The position numbers and the translations under genes were made by a program. A stretch of DNA of 64,000 bases from Methylophilus sp. 42 (GTDB taxonomy: Bacteria; Pseudomonadota; Gammaproteobacteria; Burkholderiales; Methylophilaceae), in assembly GCF_000384155.1 (NCBI RefSeq), contig NZ_KB913031.1, positions 1 through 64,000 of the forward strand, written 5' to 3'. A model generated the notes under the pieces. It was not told the origin of the DNA and made no database searches. It saw nothing but the letters and a program-made list of their open reading frames with translations. Position 1 is the first letter of the stretch, and each line of letters starts with the position of its first letter. Shown in pieces: positions 36,021-46,913 of the stretch.

Positions 36021-37061
36021 TTATTCCGGATGTGACCCGTACTCCAATACTTCGCCATCATCAAACTGTGCAAGCCAGTCAATCACATAGCGGTGATAAC
36101 TCGTCATCCCCTTGTATTCAATCAAGTCTGGATGCAGGTCTTTTTGCACGCGGTGCAGACGCTTAGCCCATCGTGGATAGGTAGTGATATCTTTCAGGCT
36201 CATGAGGTAACACCTCACGCCAAATACAATCGCATTGCTACGCGGCAACCTGAACAGGCTCTGCAACTCAACGCGCAGGTTCACCAGCTCACCGACCGTC
36301 TCGTTATTGACCTTATTGCGGTCTATCGCCCATAGCGGGTAATTCTCTGGAGAAGTATCCAGCCGTGGATTCACGGTCATGGTCCAGTTCAGTCTACGCA
36401 CGGGATTCCCCACTTGCAGATTCAACAGGTATTTCAGGGCTCTATCCAACACGCCCAGCTCAGTCACCTTGGGCACTGGGCCATGCCATTCCTGCCATGA
36501 CATGCCGGTATTAAATGCCAATGACCAGTCAGCCTGACTGGTTACAATGCCTGCATCTGAATACAGGGTGCCATCCCGCTGATCCAGCAAGACAAAATCA
36601 CCTTGCATTTGACGCCCCATGTATTCGAATGGCTCTGAGGGCAGCGTGCTGGCATCACCAAAAGTGAAGGTATCCATGATGTCTAAAGGGCGATTTTCCC
36701 AGGTCCAGACGTTACCATTTTTGGTGAGCGTGAAATACTCAGGATAATCATTGGCCATGGAGGTCATCGCGAGTTCGAGAAAGTCCCACTGCGCATCCAT
36801 CATGTGCGGCAAGGCACTGTAACGGCCAGGGTCTTGTTCCAGTGTGATGATCTTGTCCAGGCACTCGGACACATAATGCTCATCCACATCAAATGTGAAC
36901 TCATACACGGATCCCTGCGCACCTTTGGTATGTGGCTCGATATTGACCGAATACATATAATGATCTTCGGCAAAAGGGAAAGGGAAACGCTTGATGGCTC
37001 CAGGGGAATTTTTGTAACTATAGTCATCCCGGAATGACTCATCATTGAAATTTAATTGCAT
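36021..37061 (-). CDS. heme-dependent oxidative N-demethylase (DUF3445), catalytic subunit of dimethylamine monooxygenase
   Basis: A 346-residue DUF3445-family protein. Landmarks: DAQWDFLELAMTSMANDYPEY, ENRPLDIMDTFTFGD, MGRQMQGDFVLLDQRDGTLY, WSLAFNTGMSWQEWHGPVP and the C-terminal RSNAIVFGVRCYLMSLKDIT. Members bind heme and remove methyl groups oxidatively. With the DmmA-like and DmmB-like genes just upstream it forms the set known from dimethylamine monooxygenase operons: DMA + O2 + NAD(P)H to methylamine + formaldehyde. I cannot settle which published letter (dmmC or dmmD) this subunit bears, so no symbol is given. Confidence 0.88.
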   Translation of the reverse strand: MQLNFNDESFRDDYSYKNSPGAIKRFPFPFAEDHYMYSVNIEPHTKGAQGSVYEFTFDVDEHYVSECLDKIITLEQDPGRYSALPHMMDAQWDFLELAMTSMANDYPEYFTLTKNGNVWTWENRPLDIMDTFTFGDASTLPSEPFEYMGRQMQGDFVLLDQRDGTLYSDAGIVTSQADWSLAFNTGMSWQEWHGPVPKVTELGVLDRALKYLLNLQVGNPVRRLNWTMTVNPRLDTSPENYPLWAIDRNKVNNETVGELVNLRVELQSLFRLPRSNAIVFGVRCYLMSLKDITTYPRWAKRLHRVQKDLHPDLIEYKGMTSYHRYVIDWLAQFDDGEVLEYGSHPE

Positions 37062-37105
37062 GTTTATCGCCTTAATTCGAATAAGAAATGAATGGTGTGC
37101 AGGGC

Positions 37106-38059
37106 TTATAAATCCAATACCAAGCGTTTACCTTTGGTACGCGAAACGCATGGCATGATGCTTCTACAGGACACTTTTTCCGAGTCAGACAAATAGTGAT
37201 CATGATGCTCGATACCACCATCCGTTTCGAGGACCGTGAGCTCACAGCGACCGCAAACGCCCCCACGGCAGAGCGAATCCGCTTTGACACCCGCCGCTTC
37301 AATCGCCTCCAGCATGCTCATTTCCGCGGGCACCTGAATTTCGATATCAGACTTGGCCAGTTGCACCTTGAACGGTTCGCCTACAGGCGGCGAGGAGAAC
37401 TCTTCGTTATGAATATTGTTCTCAGGCCAACCCAGGTTTCTGGCAGTCTCCAGCACAGCAACCACCATGGGAGACGGACCACACACATAGACATGAGAGC
37501 CCAGTGGCTGCTGGCTTAACAGCGCATTCAGGTCAATACGCTCGCCTTGACTGTCGGCATAGCAATGCAAGTGGCCCTCACACATTTCTTCCAGTTCATT
37601 GACAAAAGCGGCCTGCTCATAAGCGCGAAATGCGTAATGCAGTTCATAGTCTGCACCTACCCTTTTGAGGTCTTCTATTTGAGACATGAAGGGGGTAATG
37701 CCGATGCCACCTGCGATCAGGATATGCTTATGCGCCAGCTTGGACAGTGAAAAAAGATTCACCGGGTGTGTGATCTTCAGGCGCATGCCGACATGCACAT
37801 GCTCGTGCATAAACAAGGAGCCGCCACGTGAGCTTTCCTGGCGCCGCACAGAAATATGATAAGCCTGGGTATCTGTAGGCGACCCCATCAGGGAATAGGG
37901 ATTCCTGTATGTTCTCCCCTCTGCATCCATCGTCACCACGATATGGCTGCCACCTGAAAATGAGGGCAGCTCAGAACCATCTTCATGCACCAGGGTAAAG
38001 TGCTTAATTAACGGTGTCACGGCCTCAATGGCAGCGACTTTTACATTGATTGTACTCAT
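37106..38059 (-). CDS. dmmB: dimethylamine monooxygenase reductase subunit (PDR/VanB family)
   Basis: A 317-residue phthalate-dioxygenase-reductase-type protein: flavin domain (YRNPYSLMGSP, the RxYS-type motif), NAD-binding domain (LIAGGIGITPFMSQIEDL) and a C-terminal plant-type [2Fe-2S] domain (SLCRGGVCGRCELTVLETDG, final Cys in the terminal region CVSRTKGKRL preceded by CRSIMPC). It carries electrons from NAD(P)H to the heme subunit. Its start overlaps the end of the DmmA-like gene by 4 bp. Confidence 0.88.
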   Translation of the reverse strand: MSTINVKVAAIEAVTPLIKHFTLVHEDGSELPSFSGGSHIVVTMDAEGRTYRNPYSLMGSPTDTQAYHISVRRQESSRGGSLFMHEHVHVGMRLKITHPVNLFSLSKLAHKHILIAGGIGITPFMSQIEDLKRVGADYELHYAFRAYEQAAFVNELEEMCEGHLHCYADSQGERIDLNALLSQQPLGSHVYVCGPSPMVVAVLETARNLGWPENNIHNEEFSSPPVGEPFKVQLAKSDIEIQVPAEMSMLEAIEAAGVKADSLCRGGVCGRCELTVLETDGGIEHHDHYLSDSEKVSCRSIMPCVSRTKGKRLVLDL

Positions 38060-38658
38060 GGATAAATCTCCTCAATCGCAGGCAACTCCCCTGGAGACTC
38101 TGCATCAACCATCAAGCCCATATACGCGCCCAGATTTCTTGAAAAATGGTCACGCACAAACAGCATGCGCTCACAGCCACAACAGGCAGTAATATTGGTT
38201 GTGACATACTTGGAAATGGTTTTGCAGTGCACACAGTACACACTGCGGGCCAGGGTATCGGCCTGCTCTTTCATGATTTCCATTTCCTGGATACCAAACG
38301 GTTTAGCCGCCGCGACCACATCCCAGATAAACCCTTCTGAACCGGCCACATAGATTCGCAAGCCCATTTGCGCATCGCGCAGTTCAAGCTGAAACTGCGT
38401 CAACAAGGCGTCGTCAAATTTATGTATATGCAGACCTTCGGGCACAACCATCTTTAAGGTGTCTGAATAATCCGCGTCCATCTGCCCATACTTTCCATAC
38501 AGTACTTTGACCGGTTGTGTCGGGTGCATTTGCTGAAACAACTTGAGAACTGCCATACCGCCTATGCCAGTGGCAAGCACCAGGTGTGAAGTCGCCTTCT
38601 CATGCCACTTTAAAGATGTATAGACAGGTTTACTTTTAATCCAATACCCACGTTCCAT
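38056..38658 (-). CDS. dmmA: dimethylamine monooxygenase subunit DmmA-like
   Basis: A 200-residue protein with a nucleotide-binding-like N-terminal part (SHLVLATGIGGMAVLKLFQQ, YGKYGQMDADYSDTL, YVAGSEGFIWDVVAAAKPFG) and a C-terminal four-cysteine knuckle (YCVHC and CCGC) followed by LFVRDHFSRNLGAYMGLMVD and an acidic end. This composition is what I know as the DmmA family. Start at 38658 (MERGYW) is chosen since an AAGAGA is 5 nt upstream; the open frame reaches 17 codons further. First gene of the unit, behind a 7-2-7 box promoter. Confidence 0.82.
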   Translation of the reverse strand: MERGYWIKSKPVYTSLKWHEKATSHLVLATGIGGMAVLKLFQQMHPTQPVKVLYGKYGQMDADYSDTLKMVVPEGLHIHKFDDALLTQFQLELRDAQMGLRIYVAGSEGFIWDVVAAAKPFGIQEMEIMKEQADTLARSVYCVHCKTISKYVTTNITACCGCERMLFVRDHFSRNLGAYMGLMVDAESPGELPAIEEIYP

Positions 38659-38751
38659 ATTTATCTCTTCAATTAACCATACGCTGAGCACCGCGCCAGA
38701 GCCAACCATCGTGAATGTGGCATCTGAGATATCCGCAGCACCTTTGCAGCA

Positions 38752-38810
38752 AGACTAAAGCAAGCAGGTGTTGGCGAAAATTATCTTGAAGTTGTACTCC
38801 CAAAGGGGTA
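38752..38810 (-). promoter_or_regulatory. 7-2-7 box promoter of the dimethylamine monooxygenase operon
   Basis: Minus strand: box TACCCCTTTGGGAGTA (38810-38795), 14 bp containing CAACTTCA, -35 position TTTTC (38780-38776), 18 bp, -10 TAGTCT (38757-38752). About 90 nt of leader precede the DmmA-like start. The box and gap are nearly identical to those of the next element at 38.95 kb. Confidence 0.65.
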
Positions 38811-38833
38811 GCCATTTTTGAAGGATTGATGGC

Positions 38834-38941
38834 AAAAAAGAAGGGCACTTATATGTGCCCCTGTGAAGGATGGTTGAACGATCCCTGCCGTATGAAATGC
38901 AGCCTAAATGCAAACCAATACTGACGAAAAAGCATCGTGAC
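38834..38941 (-). ncRNA. candidate small RNA between etfA and the dmm operon
   Basis: A closed transcription unit of about 105 nt with no convincing reading frame: a minus-strand 7-2-7 promoter, then a terminator with stem GGGCAC / GTGCCC (38843-38860) and TTCTTTTTT. The middle carries CCATCCTTCAC, a possible pairing site for ribosome-binding regions. A 70-residue frame crosses it but begins within the promoter and runs through the terminator, so I do not call it a gene. Confidence 0.5.
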
Positions 38942-38947
38942 ATGTAA

Positions 38948-39006
38948 AGAGTAAGCTCATTGTGCACACTTGCAAATGATCATGAAGTTGTACTTCCAAA
39001 GAGGTA
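38948..39006 (-). promoter_or_regulatory. 7-2-7 box promoter of the 38.9-kb small transcript
   Basis: Minus strand: box TACCTCTTTGGAAGTA (39006-38991), 14 bp (CAACTTCATGATCA), TTTGC, 18 bp, TACTCT (38953-38948). It follows the etfA terminator directly and precedes a terminator 90 bp later. Confidence 0.6.
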
Positions 39007-39023
39007 TTTCCTCATGATGCAGA

Positions 39024-39050
39024 TAAAAAAAGGGCACTAAAAAGTGCCCC
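39024..39050 (-). terminator. terminator of the tmd-etf operon
   Basis: Stem GGGCACT / AGTGCCC (39032-39038 and 39043-39049) with a 4-nt loop, then seven T on the minus strand. It lies 27 bp behind etfA and ends the five-gene operon. Confidence 0.88.
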
Positions 39051-39076
39051 AAAGTCAGACCACTCAAAAAAACTCA

Positions 39077-40042
39077 CTATGCTGCAAGCTGGGCTTTCAG
39101 TTCTTCTTCTATGTCAAAAATATCAGCCACAATGCCATATTTGGCGATGGTAAAGATTGAAGCACCCGGGTCGGTATTCACCGCAATAATCGTAGGGACA
39201 TGCTTCATGCCAGCCATATGCTGGATGGAACCTGAAATGCCCATAGCGACGTAAAGCTTGCATGACCCAACCACCTTGCCTGATTGACCCACCTGCCTGG
39301 ATTTAGGTAACCAGCCAGCATCCGCAATCGGGCGTGAGCAGCAAAGGGTTGCGCCGGCTTCGTCTGCCAACTCGCGGAATTGCTCCACGTTCGTTTCTTC
39401 GCCAATCCCGCGGCCAATCGACATGATGAAATCAACGGTGGTGATATCAATATCATTACCGCCGCCGACTTCTACGTAGTCTTTGTTTTGACTACGTGAC
39501 TGCACTGACGGTGCATCCATATGAGACACGGCTGGACTACGTGCCCCATCCAATGGCTTGAATACGCTAGGGCGGATCGTCAGTACTACGGTTGACTTAC
39601 CTGGGAAATCAACTTCAACATTAACCTTCTGGTTGTAGCCACCACGGGTGGCAACAAGTTCATCCCCTTGATACTCCACAATATACACATCCGTGGCAAA
39701 TCCATAACCGGCCTTACTTGCCAAAGAGGAGGCATACCCCAGCGAATCCACAGAGTGCGGCAGCAATACGACTGACGGATTGTGAGCCGCAATCAATGCA
39801 GAGACGGAGGCTTCAAATACATCTGGATCGAAATCAGCCGATGGTCCTTTGACAACTACAAGCTCATCTACCCCATTGACCGATAATGCAGGTACAAAAG
39901 CGTCTGCCTGGCTACCAATCACGGCCACCACGACTTGATCATCAGCACTTTTCTTCAGGCCATTTGCGGCGCCGATCAACTCCAATGAGACGGGACGTAA
40001 ATCGTTACGGCGATGTTCTGCAATCACCAATATTTTACTCAT
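39077..40042 (-). CDS. etfA: electron transfer flavoprotein, alpha subunit
   Basis: 321 residues. Takes electrons from trimethylamine dehydrogenase; holds most of the FAD contacts. The C-terminal FAD domain shows CCSRPIADAGWLPKSRQVGQ, LYVAMGISGSIQHMAGMK and IAVNTDPGASIFTIAKYGIV, all classic for EtfA. The N-terminal ILVIAEHRRNDLRPVSLELI is like the Methylophilus methylotrophus ETF, which I recall well; several substitutions, e.g. in residues 30-75 and 165-180, indicate a different strain or species. Last gene of the operon. Confidence 0.96.
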   Translation of the reverse strand: MSKILVIAEHRRNDLRPVSLELIGAANGLKKSADDQVVVAVIGSQADAFVPALSVNGVDELVVVKGPSADFDPDVFEASVSALIAAHNPSVVLLPHSVDSLGYASSLASKAGYGFATDVYIVEYQGDELVATRGGYNQKVNVEVDFPGKSTVVLTIRPSVFKPLDGARSPAVSHMDAPSVQSRSQNKDYVEVGGGNDIDITTVDFIMSIGRGIGEETNVEQFRELADEAGATLCCSRPIADAGWLPKSRQVGQSGKVVGSCKLYVAMGISGSIQHMAGMKHVPTIIAVNTDPGASIFTIAKYGIVADIFDIEEELKAQLAA

Positions 40043-40044
40043 GA

Positions 40045-40839
40045 CTATGCTCCTTTGAATTCATTAATGATTTGAATGATTTTTGCCGCCTGCTCAGAAA
40101 TAGTGCCTTCAATCATGGTGGCACGGCCTTTTTCCGGGATGTACATGCGACGTACGCGTGACATGGATTGGGCAGCACCAACATCATTTGCAGAAAGTCC
40201 AATGTCAGCCAGGGAGACTTCCTCAATCGGCTTGGTCGCGGCTTGCTTGATACCACGCAGCGACGCATAGCGCGGCTTGTTAATGCCAAGCTGGATGGTC
40301 AGCACTGCCGGGCAATTGATTTCAACTTCTTGCAGCATGCCGCCTTCAAGTTCACGACGGATGACGGCTTTGTTGTCACCTGGCTTGTATTGCAAGTCTG
40401 CAACAACTGCCGCATGTGGCCAATTCAGATAAGAGGCGACTGAAATACCGGTAGAGGCATACGCCTGGTCAGAAGACTGCACCCCTGCAAACACCATATC
40501 CGGCGCTTCTTTCTTGATCACTTCAGTCAAAATGCGGCCAACCACGATGGCGTCAGAACCCTCTGCAGCGTCATCCCAAACTCTGACCGCACGGTCCGCA
40601 CCCTTGGCCAGGCACTTGCGCAGACTTTCATCTACACGATCCGGACCCACAGACACCACGACCACCTCAACCTCGGTATCGCTAGACTCTTTGATCTTCA
40701 TCGCCTCTTCTAGTGAGAAGTCATCCCACTCATTCAGGTCATACATCATGAAATCTTCATCGACGTCCAAACCGTCGTCTCGAATTTCAAAGTCTTCTTC
40801 CAGTGCTGCGGTCTGTTTTACTGCCACTAATATCTTCAT
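40045..40839 (-). CDS. etfB: electron transfer flavoprotein, beta subunit
   Basis: 264 residues, the AMP-binding partner of EtfA. Landmarks are MKILVAVKQTA at the start, the acidic insertion ALEEDFEIRDDGLDVDEDFM, LNEWDDFSLEEAMKIKE, FAGVQSSDQAYASTGISVAS and the recognition loop region with NKPRYASLRGIKQA. The recognition-loop leucine expected near residue 195 lies in PRYASL. Two bp separate it from etfA. Together they shuttle electrons from TMADH to the membrane. Confidence 0.96.
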   Translation of the reverse strand: MKILVAVKQTAALEEDFEIRDDGLDVDEDFMMYDLNEWDDFSLEEAMKIKESSDTEVEVVVVSVGPDRVDESLRKCLAKGADRAVRVWDDAAEGSDAIVVGRILTEVIKKEAPDMVFAGVQSSDQAYASTGISVASYLNWPHAAVVADLQYKPGDNKAVIRRELEGGMLQEVEINCPAVLTIQLGINKPRYASLRGIKQAATKPIEEVSLADIGLSANDVGAAQSMSRVRRMYIPEKGRATMIEGTISEQAAKIIQIINEFKGA

Positions 40840-40855
40840 ACTTTCGTCTCCTTCA

Positions 40856-42277
40856 TTACTTCGTTACTAGAAATGTATCGGGCATTTTCAGGCAGATATT
40901 TGCTGCCCACCGATATACCGAAAACCTGACCTGGAAGTCTGGATCATCCCGCAGACTCCACTTGTCCTGTGCTTGCAAATGAGGGTTGTGTACGAGCAAC
41001 ACGCGGTGCAAGTAGTAAGGGTCCTCAAGTAAGGGCAGCAAGGTATTGCGTGTTGCTGACTTATTTAAAATCACCCCTCTTCTCACATCCGTGTCACTCG
41101 AACCGACCAACGCCTTCAAAATACTTTGTGGCGTATTGGGGTTGTTTGCCACGCCACTTAATACATCCACATCCTTGTCATCCGCCAGCTTCATCAGGAT
41201 TCTTTGTGATGCATTGACCTGGTAGGCCACCCCGGACCGCACCCAAGCACTTGTGTCCTCCGCGAGCATATTGAGCAAATGCACCGTACTCATTGAGTTA
41301 CGTGCTACGGCCCGCCTGACATCTGCGACTGCATCCACAGCAAGCCGGTACAACACATCCAGTGATGTGGTCGGGCTGCGCGCAATTCTCTGCCTGACCC
41401 AGATGTCATCATCTCTGGACAAGGCCTCAATGTGCTCTTCCGACAAATCAATACGCGAAGCCACTTCACGCCTGACCAACTCACATTTATCCTTAATCAA
41501 GTGACGAAAGAGGGCGACCGGCGTTAACGCGTTAGCCGCAACGCCCGCCCTCACGCCTGCATCCTCACAGGCTGCATAACGTTGCAGGCTCTCTTTACTC
41601 ACCCGGCGATTCCTGGCCAGCACGCGCATCATCAACACTTCTTCACTGGCCGCAGCTTTCGCAATCAACCAAGCCGGGCAATTGGCATGTCCGAGGATGG
41701 CTGCCTGTGTATACACCTCCGATGCATCAAATATCCTTGTCAGCAACTCAGCAGAGGCCGATGCGTTCTGGGCAATATTTTTGTGGATGGCCACTGCGAT
41801 ATCACTCCCAGAGGCACGCTCCGACAACTCCGCCAGCACCTTGGCATTCGCTGCGGGGTTTTTACTCAACGCCAACAAGCATTCACTATCGTTGGCGTGG
41901 AGTGCGATCCTTCTTAAAACCTCCGTCCCACTGTTTAAGTGTTGCGCGATGAGCTTGGTGAGTCCGGCCTTGTCCTTGCTGCGCGCCTCTTCGTACAGGC
42001 CGGATAGCACGCTGGATGACGTTCCAGGGTTTTTATCCAGCCGCAGTTCAATCGCCTCATCGTGAACGCCTGCTAATGCGGTGAGTACCGATGCCGGTGT
42101 ATGCTCCCAGCGGGCAATGGCTAACGCCGTTCGCCTTGTGCCGCAAATCAGCGCTTCTAATTCGAGCTTTGTGATCCCTGTTGCCAGCTCATGCACAGCA
42201 GCGGCAACATATGGGTCTCTCGATTTAATCGATAACTGCACCAGCGCATCAGCACTCCCAAACATCATGCATCTCAC
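40856..42277 (-). CDS. LRV (leucine-rich variant)/HEAT-like repeat protein in the ETF operon
   Basis: 473 residues made almost wholly of about 24-residue helical repeats of the LRV kind, with recurring pattern VRxxVAxNxxTPxxxLxxLA: e.g. VRAGVAANALTPVALFRHL, VRRAVARNSMSTVHLLNML, VLSGVANNPNTPQSILKALV. No catalytic motif, no signal peptide, no membrane helix. It begins at GTG overlapping the Fe-S gene stop by 4 bp (ATG codons 3 and 4 codons later are alternatives) and precedes etfB by 16 bp. Probably a scaffold or maturation factor for a flavo- or Fe-S protein in the operon; not known to me as characterised. Confidence 0.82.
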   Translation of the reverse strand: MRCMMFGSADALVQLSIKSRDPYVAAAVHELATGITKLELEALICGTRRTALAIARWEHTPASVLTALAGVHDEAIELRLDKNPGTSSSVLSGLYEEARSKDKAGLTKLIAQHLNSGTEVLRRIALHANDSECLLALSKNPAANAKVLAELSERASGSDIAVAIHKNIAQNASASAELLTRIFDASEVYTQAAILGHANCPAWLIAKAAASEEVLMMRVLARNRRVSKESLQRYAACEDAGVRAGVAANALTPVALFRHLIKDKCELVRREVASRIDLSEEHIEALSRDDDIWVRQRIARSPTTSLDVLYRLAVDAVADVRRAVARNSMSTVHLLNMLAEDTSAWVRSGVAYQVNASQRILMKLADDKDVDVLSGVANNPNTPQSILKALVGSSDTDVRRGVILNKSATRNTLLPLLEDPYYLHRVLLVHNPHLQAQDKWSLRDDPDFQVRFSVYRWAANICLKMPDTFLVTK

Positions 42278-44418
42278 TCTGAGGTTGAAATAACCTCGGC
42301 CACACCGGTGATGTCGACAACGTCGTACTCAATACACTCATCAATCAGCTCAATCAGCTCTCGCACCACAAACTGACCTTCAAAGCCTGATGTTTTAAGG
42401 GCATCCTCGAACATCGTCAGATCTTTAGGGCATGACACGATGAACACGTCCAGGCCCTCAATCTGTCCAGCTTCACGCATACGGTTTGCTGAGGGTTTCT
42501 CAATACCTACCGGATCCGGAATCCAGATACGGCCGCCGCCAGCACCACAACAGAATGAGTTATCGCGGTTACGGCCCATCTCCACCAGTTCGCAGCCCAA
42601 CAGCTTGATCACATCGCGAGGCGCGTCATAGCCTTTGTTATAGCGGCCTAAGTGGCATGGATCGTGGAAAGTCACACGGTAATCGAGCTTTTTCTTCAGT
42701 GTGATCTGGCCAGATTCAATCAACTGTTTCACCAAGGTGGTGTAGTGATTGATTTCAAACTCACCGCCAAAGTCCGGATACTCATTACGGATGGTGTTGA
42801 ACGAGTGCGGATCAGTGGTGACAATCGACTTGAAATCACATGACTGCAGCGTGCCGATGTTCGAAGTCGCCAGGTGTTCGTACAAACCTTCTTCACCCAC
42901 ACGGCGGATGTCGTTGCCTGCATTCATTTCGGCTTCAAACAACAAACCAAAATTGATACCGGCTTTATTCAACAGTTTTGCAAATGATCTTGTGACTTTC
43001 TGGTTACGTGGATCAAATGACGCATAGTCACCTACAAACCAGAGAATATCGACAGGCTCAGCCCTGGCATCCTTGATTTCAAATGGCAGGTCTTTGGCCC
43101 AGGCTGCGCGCTTGCGCTTTGACTCACCAAAAGAGTTGCCTGTTTTATGAATGGTTTGTAATGTTTTCTCGAGGATAGGCTCCATCTCGCCAGCTTCCAC
43201 CAGATTGCGACGCATTTGCACGATGATAGGCACATGCTCAACGGCAACCGGGCAAATCTCGACACACGCCAGGCATGTACGGCATGACCAGAGTGTTTCC
43301 TGCATAACCTGGCCAGGGGACTTACCATGGATATCCAGTTCAGCCTCAGCCGGCAGATCCTTGGCATTCAAAGTCTTATTCGCGAATTCACGCAGAGACA
43401 GAATCACGTCACGTGGTGACAGTGGTGCCCCTACGGCATTGGCAGGGCACGCCTCCTGACAGCGACCGCACTTGGTACAAGCATCCAGGTGCAACAGGTT
43501 TTTCCAGGTTAAATCGGTAATGGTTTTATAACCGGCATTCGCCTGTTCAACCGGAATGATGGGCAATCTTCTGCCCACCAGCGGACTCTTGAACATCAAA
43601 GAGGCAGCGGCGGTGAAGATGTGCTTGATTTTGGTGTAGGGAATACACGCAATAAACGTCAGTGACAGCAAGCCATGGAACCACCACAGGTATGGGCGGA
43701 ATGCGCCCGCACCTTCTGCAGTCATGCCCAGCCCCGTCATCATATGCGCAAGGATGGCACCTACCGGTGACCAGAAACGATGATCCCAGACCGAAGGGGT
43801 TTCACTGAGCCAGACCAGACGTGTCGCTTCGAGAATAAAGCCGGTGACTCCAATCAGGATGAATGACCACAGGAAAGCCCAGTCTTCGCGACGGTAGCCG
43901 CTACGATCATAGTCCGGATCGCCGATTTGCCTGTCCACACGCTTGTAATCAAGCTTGGGCAAATGCATCCACTTACGGCGATACATCATGTAAAGCAGAC
44001 CCGCGATCACGGCGAAACCGGCGACATCCAGCACTAAAGAAAACAGTAGGTAAAAGTTACCGTACCAGAATCTCACACCGAATAACGGCTCAAGAATGTC
44101 GTACTCTAAAGTGATAGTGGCAGTACCGATGAAGAGTAAAACAAAACCAAAGAAAATCAGGCCATGCGCACGGCCCGCTTTTTTGTCACGACGTACCAAA
44201 GTACGATGTGAGGCCATGGTCTTAACCATGTCCCAAAAGCGTTTGAAGATTTGGTTCCAAGATTCATCTGGCTTACCGCGGCGATATTTACGCACCTGTA
44301 CATAACAGCCGTGAATAAAGATCGCAATCGCAAGATAACCAAATGCATAGAATAGATAGATTGCCTTCGGGTCAAAGTCCTGGAAGAGTATTCGAGTGAT
44401 TTGTGTAGGATCTGTCAT
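42274..44418 (-). CDS. membrane Fe-S oxidoreductase (EtfD/HdrD-like), probable ETF:quinone reductase
   Basis: A 714-residue inner-membrane protein. The first about 270 residues have five or six helices with histidines in a NarI-like b-heme fashion (GLIFFGFVLLFIGTATITLE, WWFHGLLSLTFIACIPYTKI). Then two [4Fe-4S] ferredoxin motifs (CTKCGRCQEACP and CRTCLACVEICP), and a C-terminal CCG domain (HDPCHLGRYNKGY, NSFCCGAGGGRIW). This architecture occurs next to etfAB in many bacteria (EtfD in mycobacteria) and replaces classic ETF:ubiquinone oxidoreductase. ATG at 44418 is chosen (AGGTG 6 nt upstream). Inference: it passes electrons from ETF to quinone. Confidence 0.88.
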   Translation of the reverse strand: MTDPTQITRILFQDFDPKAIYLFYAFGYLAIAIFIHGCYVQVRKYRRGKPDESWNQIFKRFWDMVKTMASHRTLVRRDKKAGRAHGLIFFGFVLLFIGTATITLEYDILEPLFGVRFWYGNFYLLFSLVLDVAGFAVIAGLLYMMYRRKWMHLPKLDYKRVDRQIGDPDYDRSGYRREDWAFLWSFILIGVTGFILEATRLVWLSETPSVWDHRFWSPVGAILAHMMTGLGMTAEGAGAFRPYLWWFHGLLSLTFIACIPYTKIKHIFTAAASLMFKSPLVGRRLPIIPVEQANAGYKTITDLTWKNLLHLDACTKCGRCQEACPANAVGAPLSPRDVILSLREFANKTLNAKDLPAEAELDIHGKSPGQVMQETLWSCRTCLACVEICPVAVEHVPIIVQMRRNLVEAGEMEPILEKTLQTIHKTGNSFGESKRKRAAWAKDLPFEIKDARAEPVDILWFVGDYASFDPRNQKVTRSFAKLLNKAGINFGLLFEAEMNAGNDIRRVGEEGLYEHLATSNIGTLQSCDFKSIVTTDPHSFNTIRNEYPDFGGEFEINHYTTLVKQLIESGQITLKKKLDYRVTFHDPCHLGRYNKGYDAPRDVIKLLGCELVEMGRNRDNSFCCGAGGGRIWIPDPVGIEKPSANRMREAGQIEGLDVFIVSCPKDLTMFEDALKTSGFEGQFVVRELIELIDECIEYDVVDITGVAEVISTSE

Positions 44419-44500
44419 TGTTATCACCTGTTTCTGAATGAATGAGTTCCATTAGCCCATGGGCAACTTGTAACTTGTATGTCGGGATTAATGCGTTGAA

Positions 44501-44533
44501 GTAAGGTCGGCGAGCTTGTGCTGCCGACCTTAC
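44501..44533 (-). other. intercistronic hairpin between tmd and the Fe-S protein gene
   Basis: Perfect 11-bp stem GTAAGGTCGGC / GCCGACCTTAC with an 11-nt loop, 12 bp behind the tmd stop, no T run. Such a hairpin can protect the tmd mRNA end or partly stop transcription, giving much more TMADH than downstream products. Confidence 0.65.
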
Positions 44534-44545
44534 ACTCATCAGGCG

Positions 44546-46768
<2,223 letters not shown>

Positions 46769-46782
46769 TCAAACTATGTGTC

Positions 46783-46841
46783 ATTTTCATAGTGATACCC
46801 AGGAGAGACAATTACACTCATGGCTTACTACTTAGGTGTTA
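46783..46841 (-). promoter_or_regulatory. 7-2-7 box promoter of the tmd operon
   Basis: Minus strand: box TAACACCTAAGTAGTA (46841-46826), 14 bp (AGCCATGAGTGTAA), TTGTC (46811-46807), 18 bp, GAAAAT (46788-46783). Predicted transcript start about 46776, leaving a 38-nt leader with AAGGAG before the ATG. Best-founded member of the promoter set, since tmd is inducible by methylated amines in Methylophilus. Confidence 0.7.
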
Positions 46842-46913
46842 CTCAGTAGCGCTTGACTTTTAAGCATGCAATGCTGGTGAAAATATTGCTTTAAACTTTG
46901 CGCATCAGAGGGG

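Noticed and set aside
38755-38967. A 70-residue minus-strand reading frame between etfA and the dmm operon
   Set aside because: It begins inside a predicted promoter, crosses a good terminator, has no ribosome site and an unnatural composition; the short-RNA reading explains the region better.
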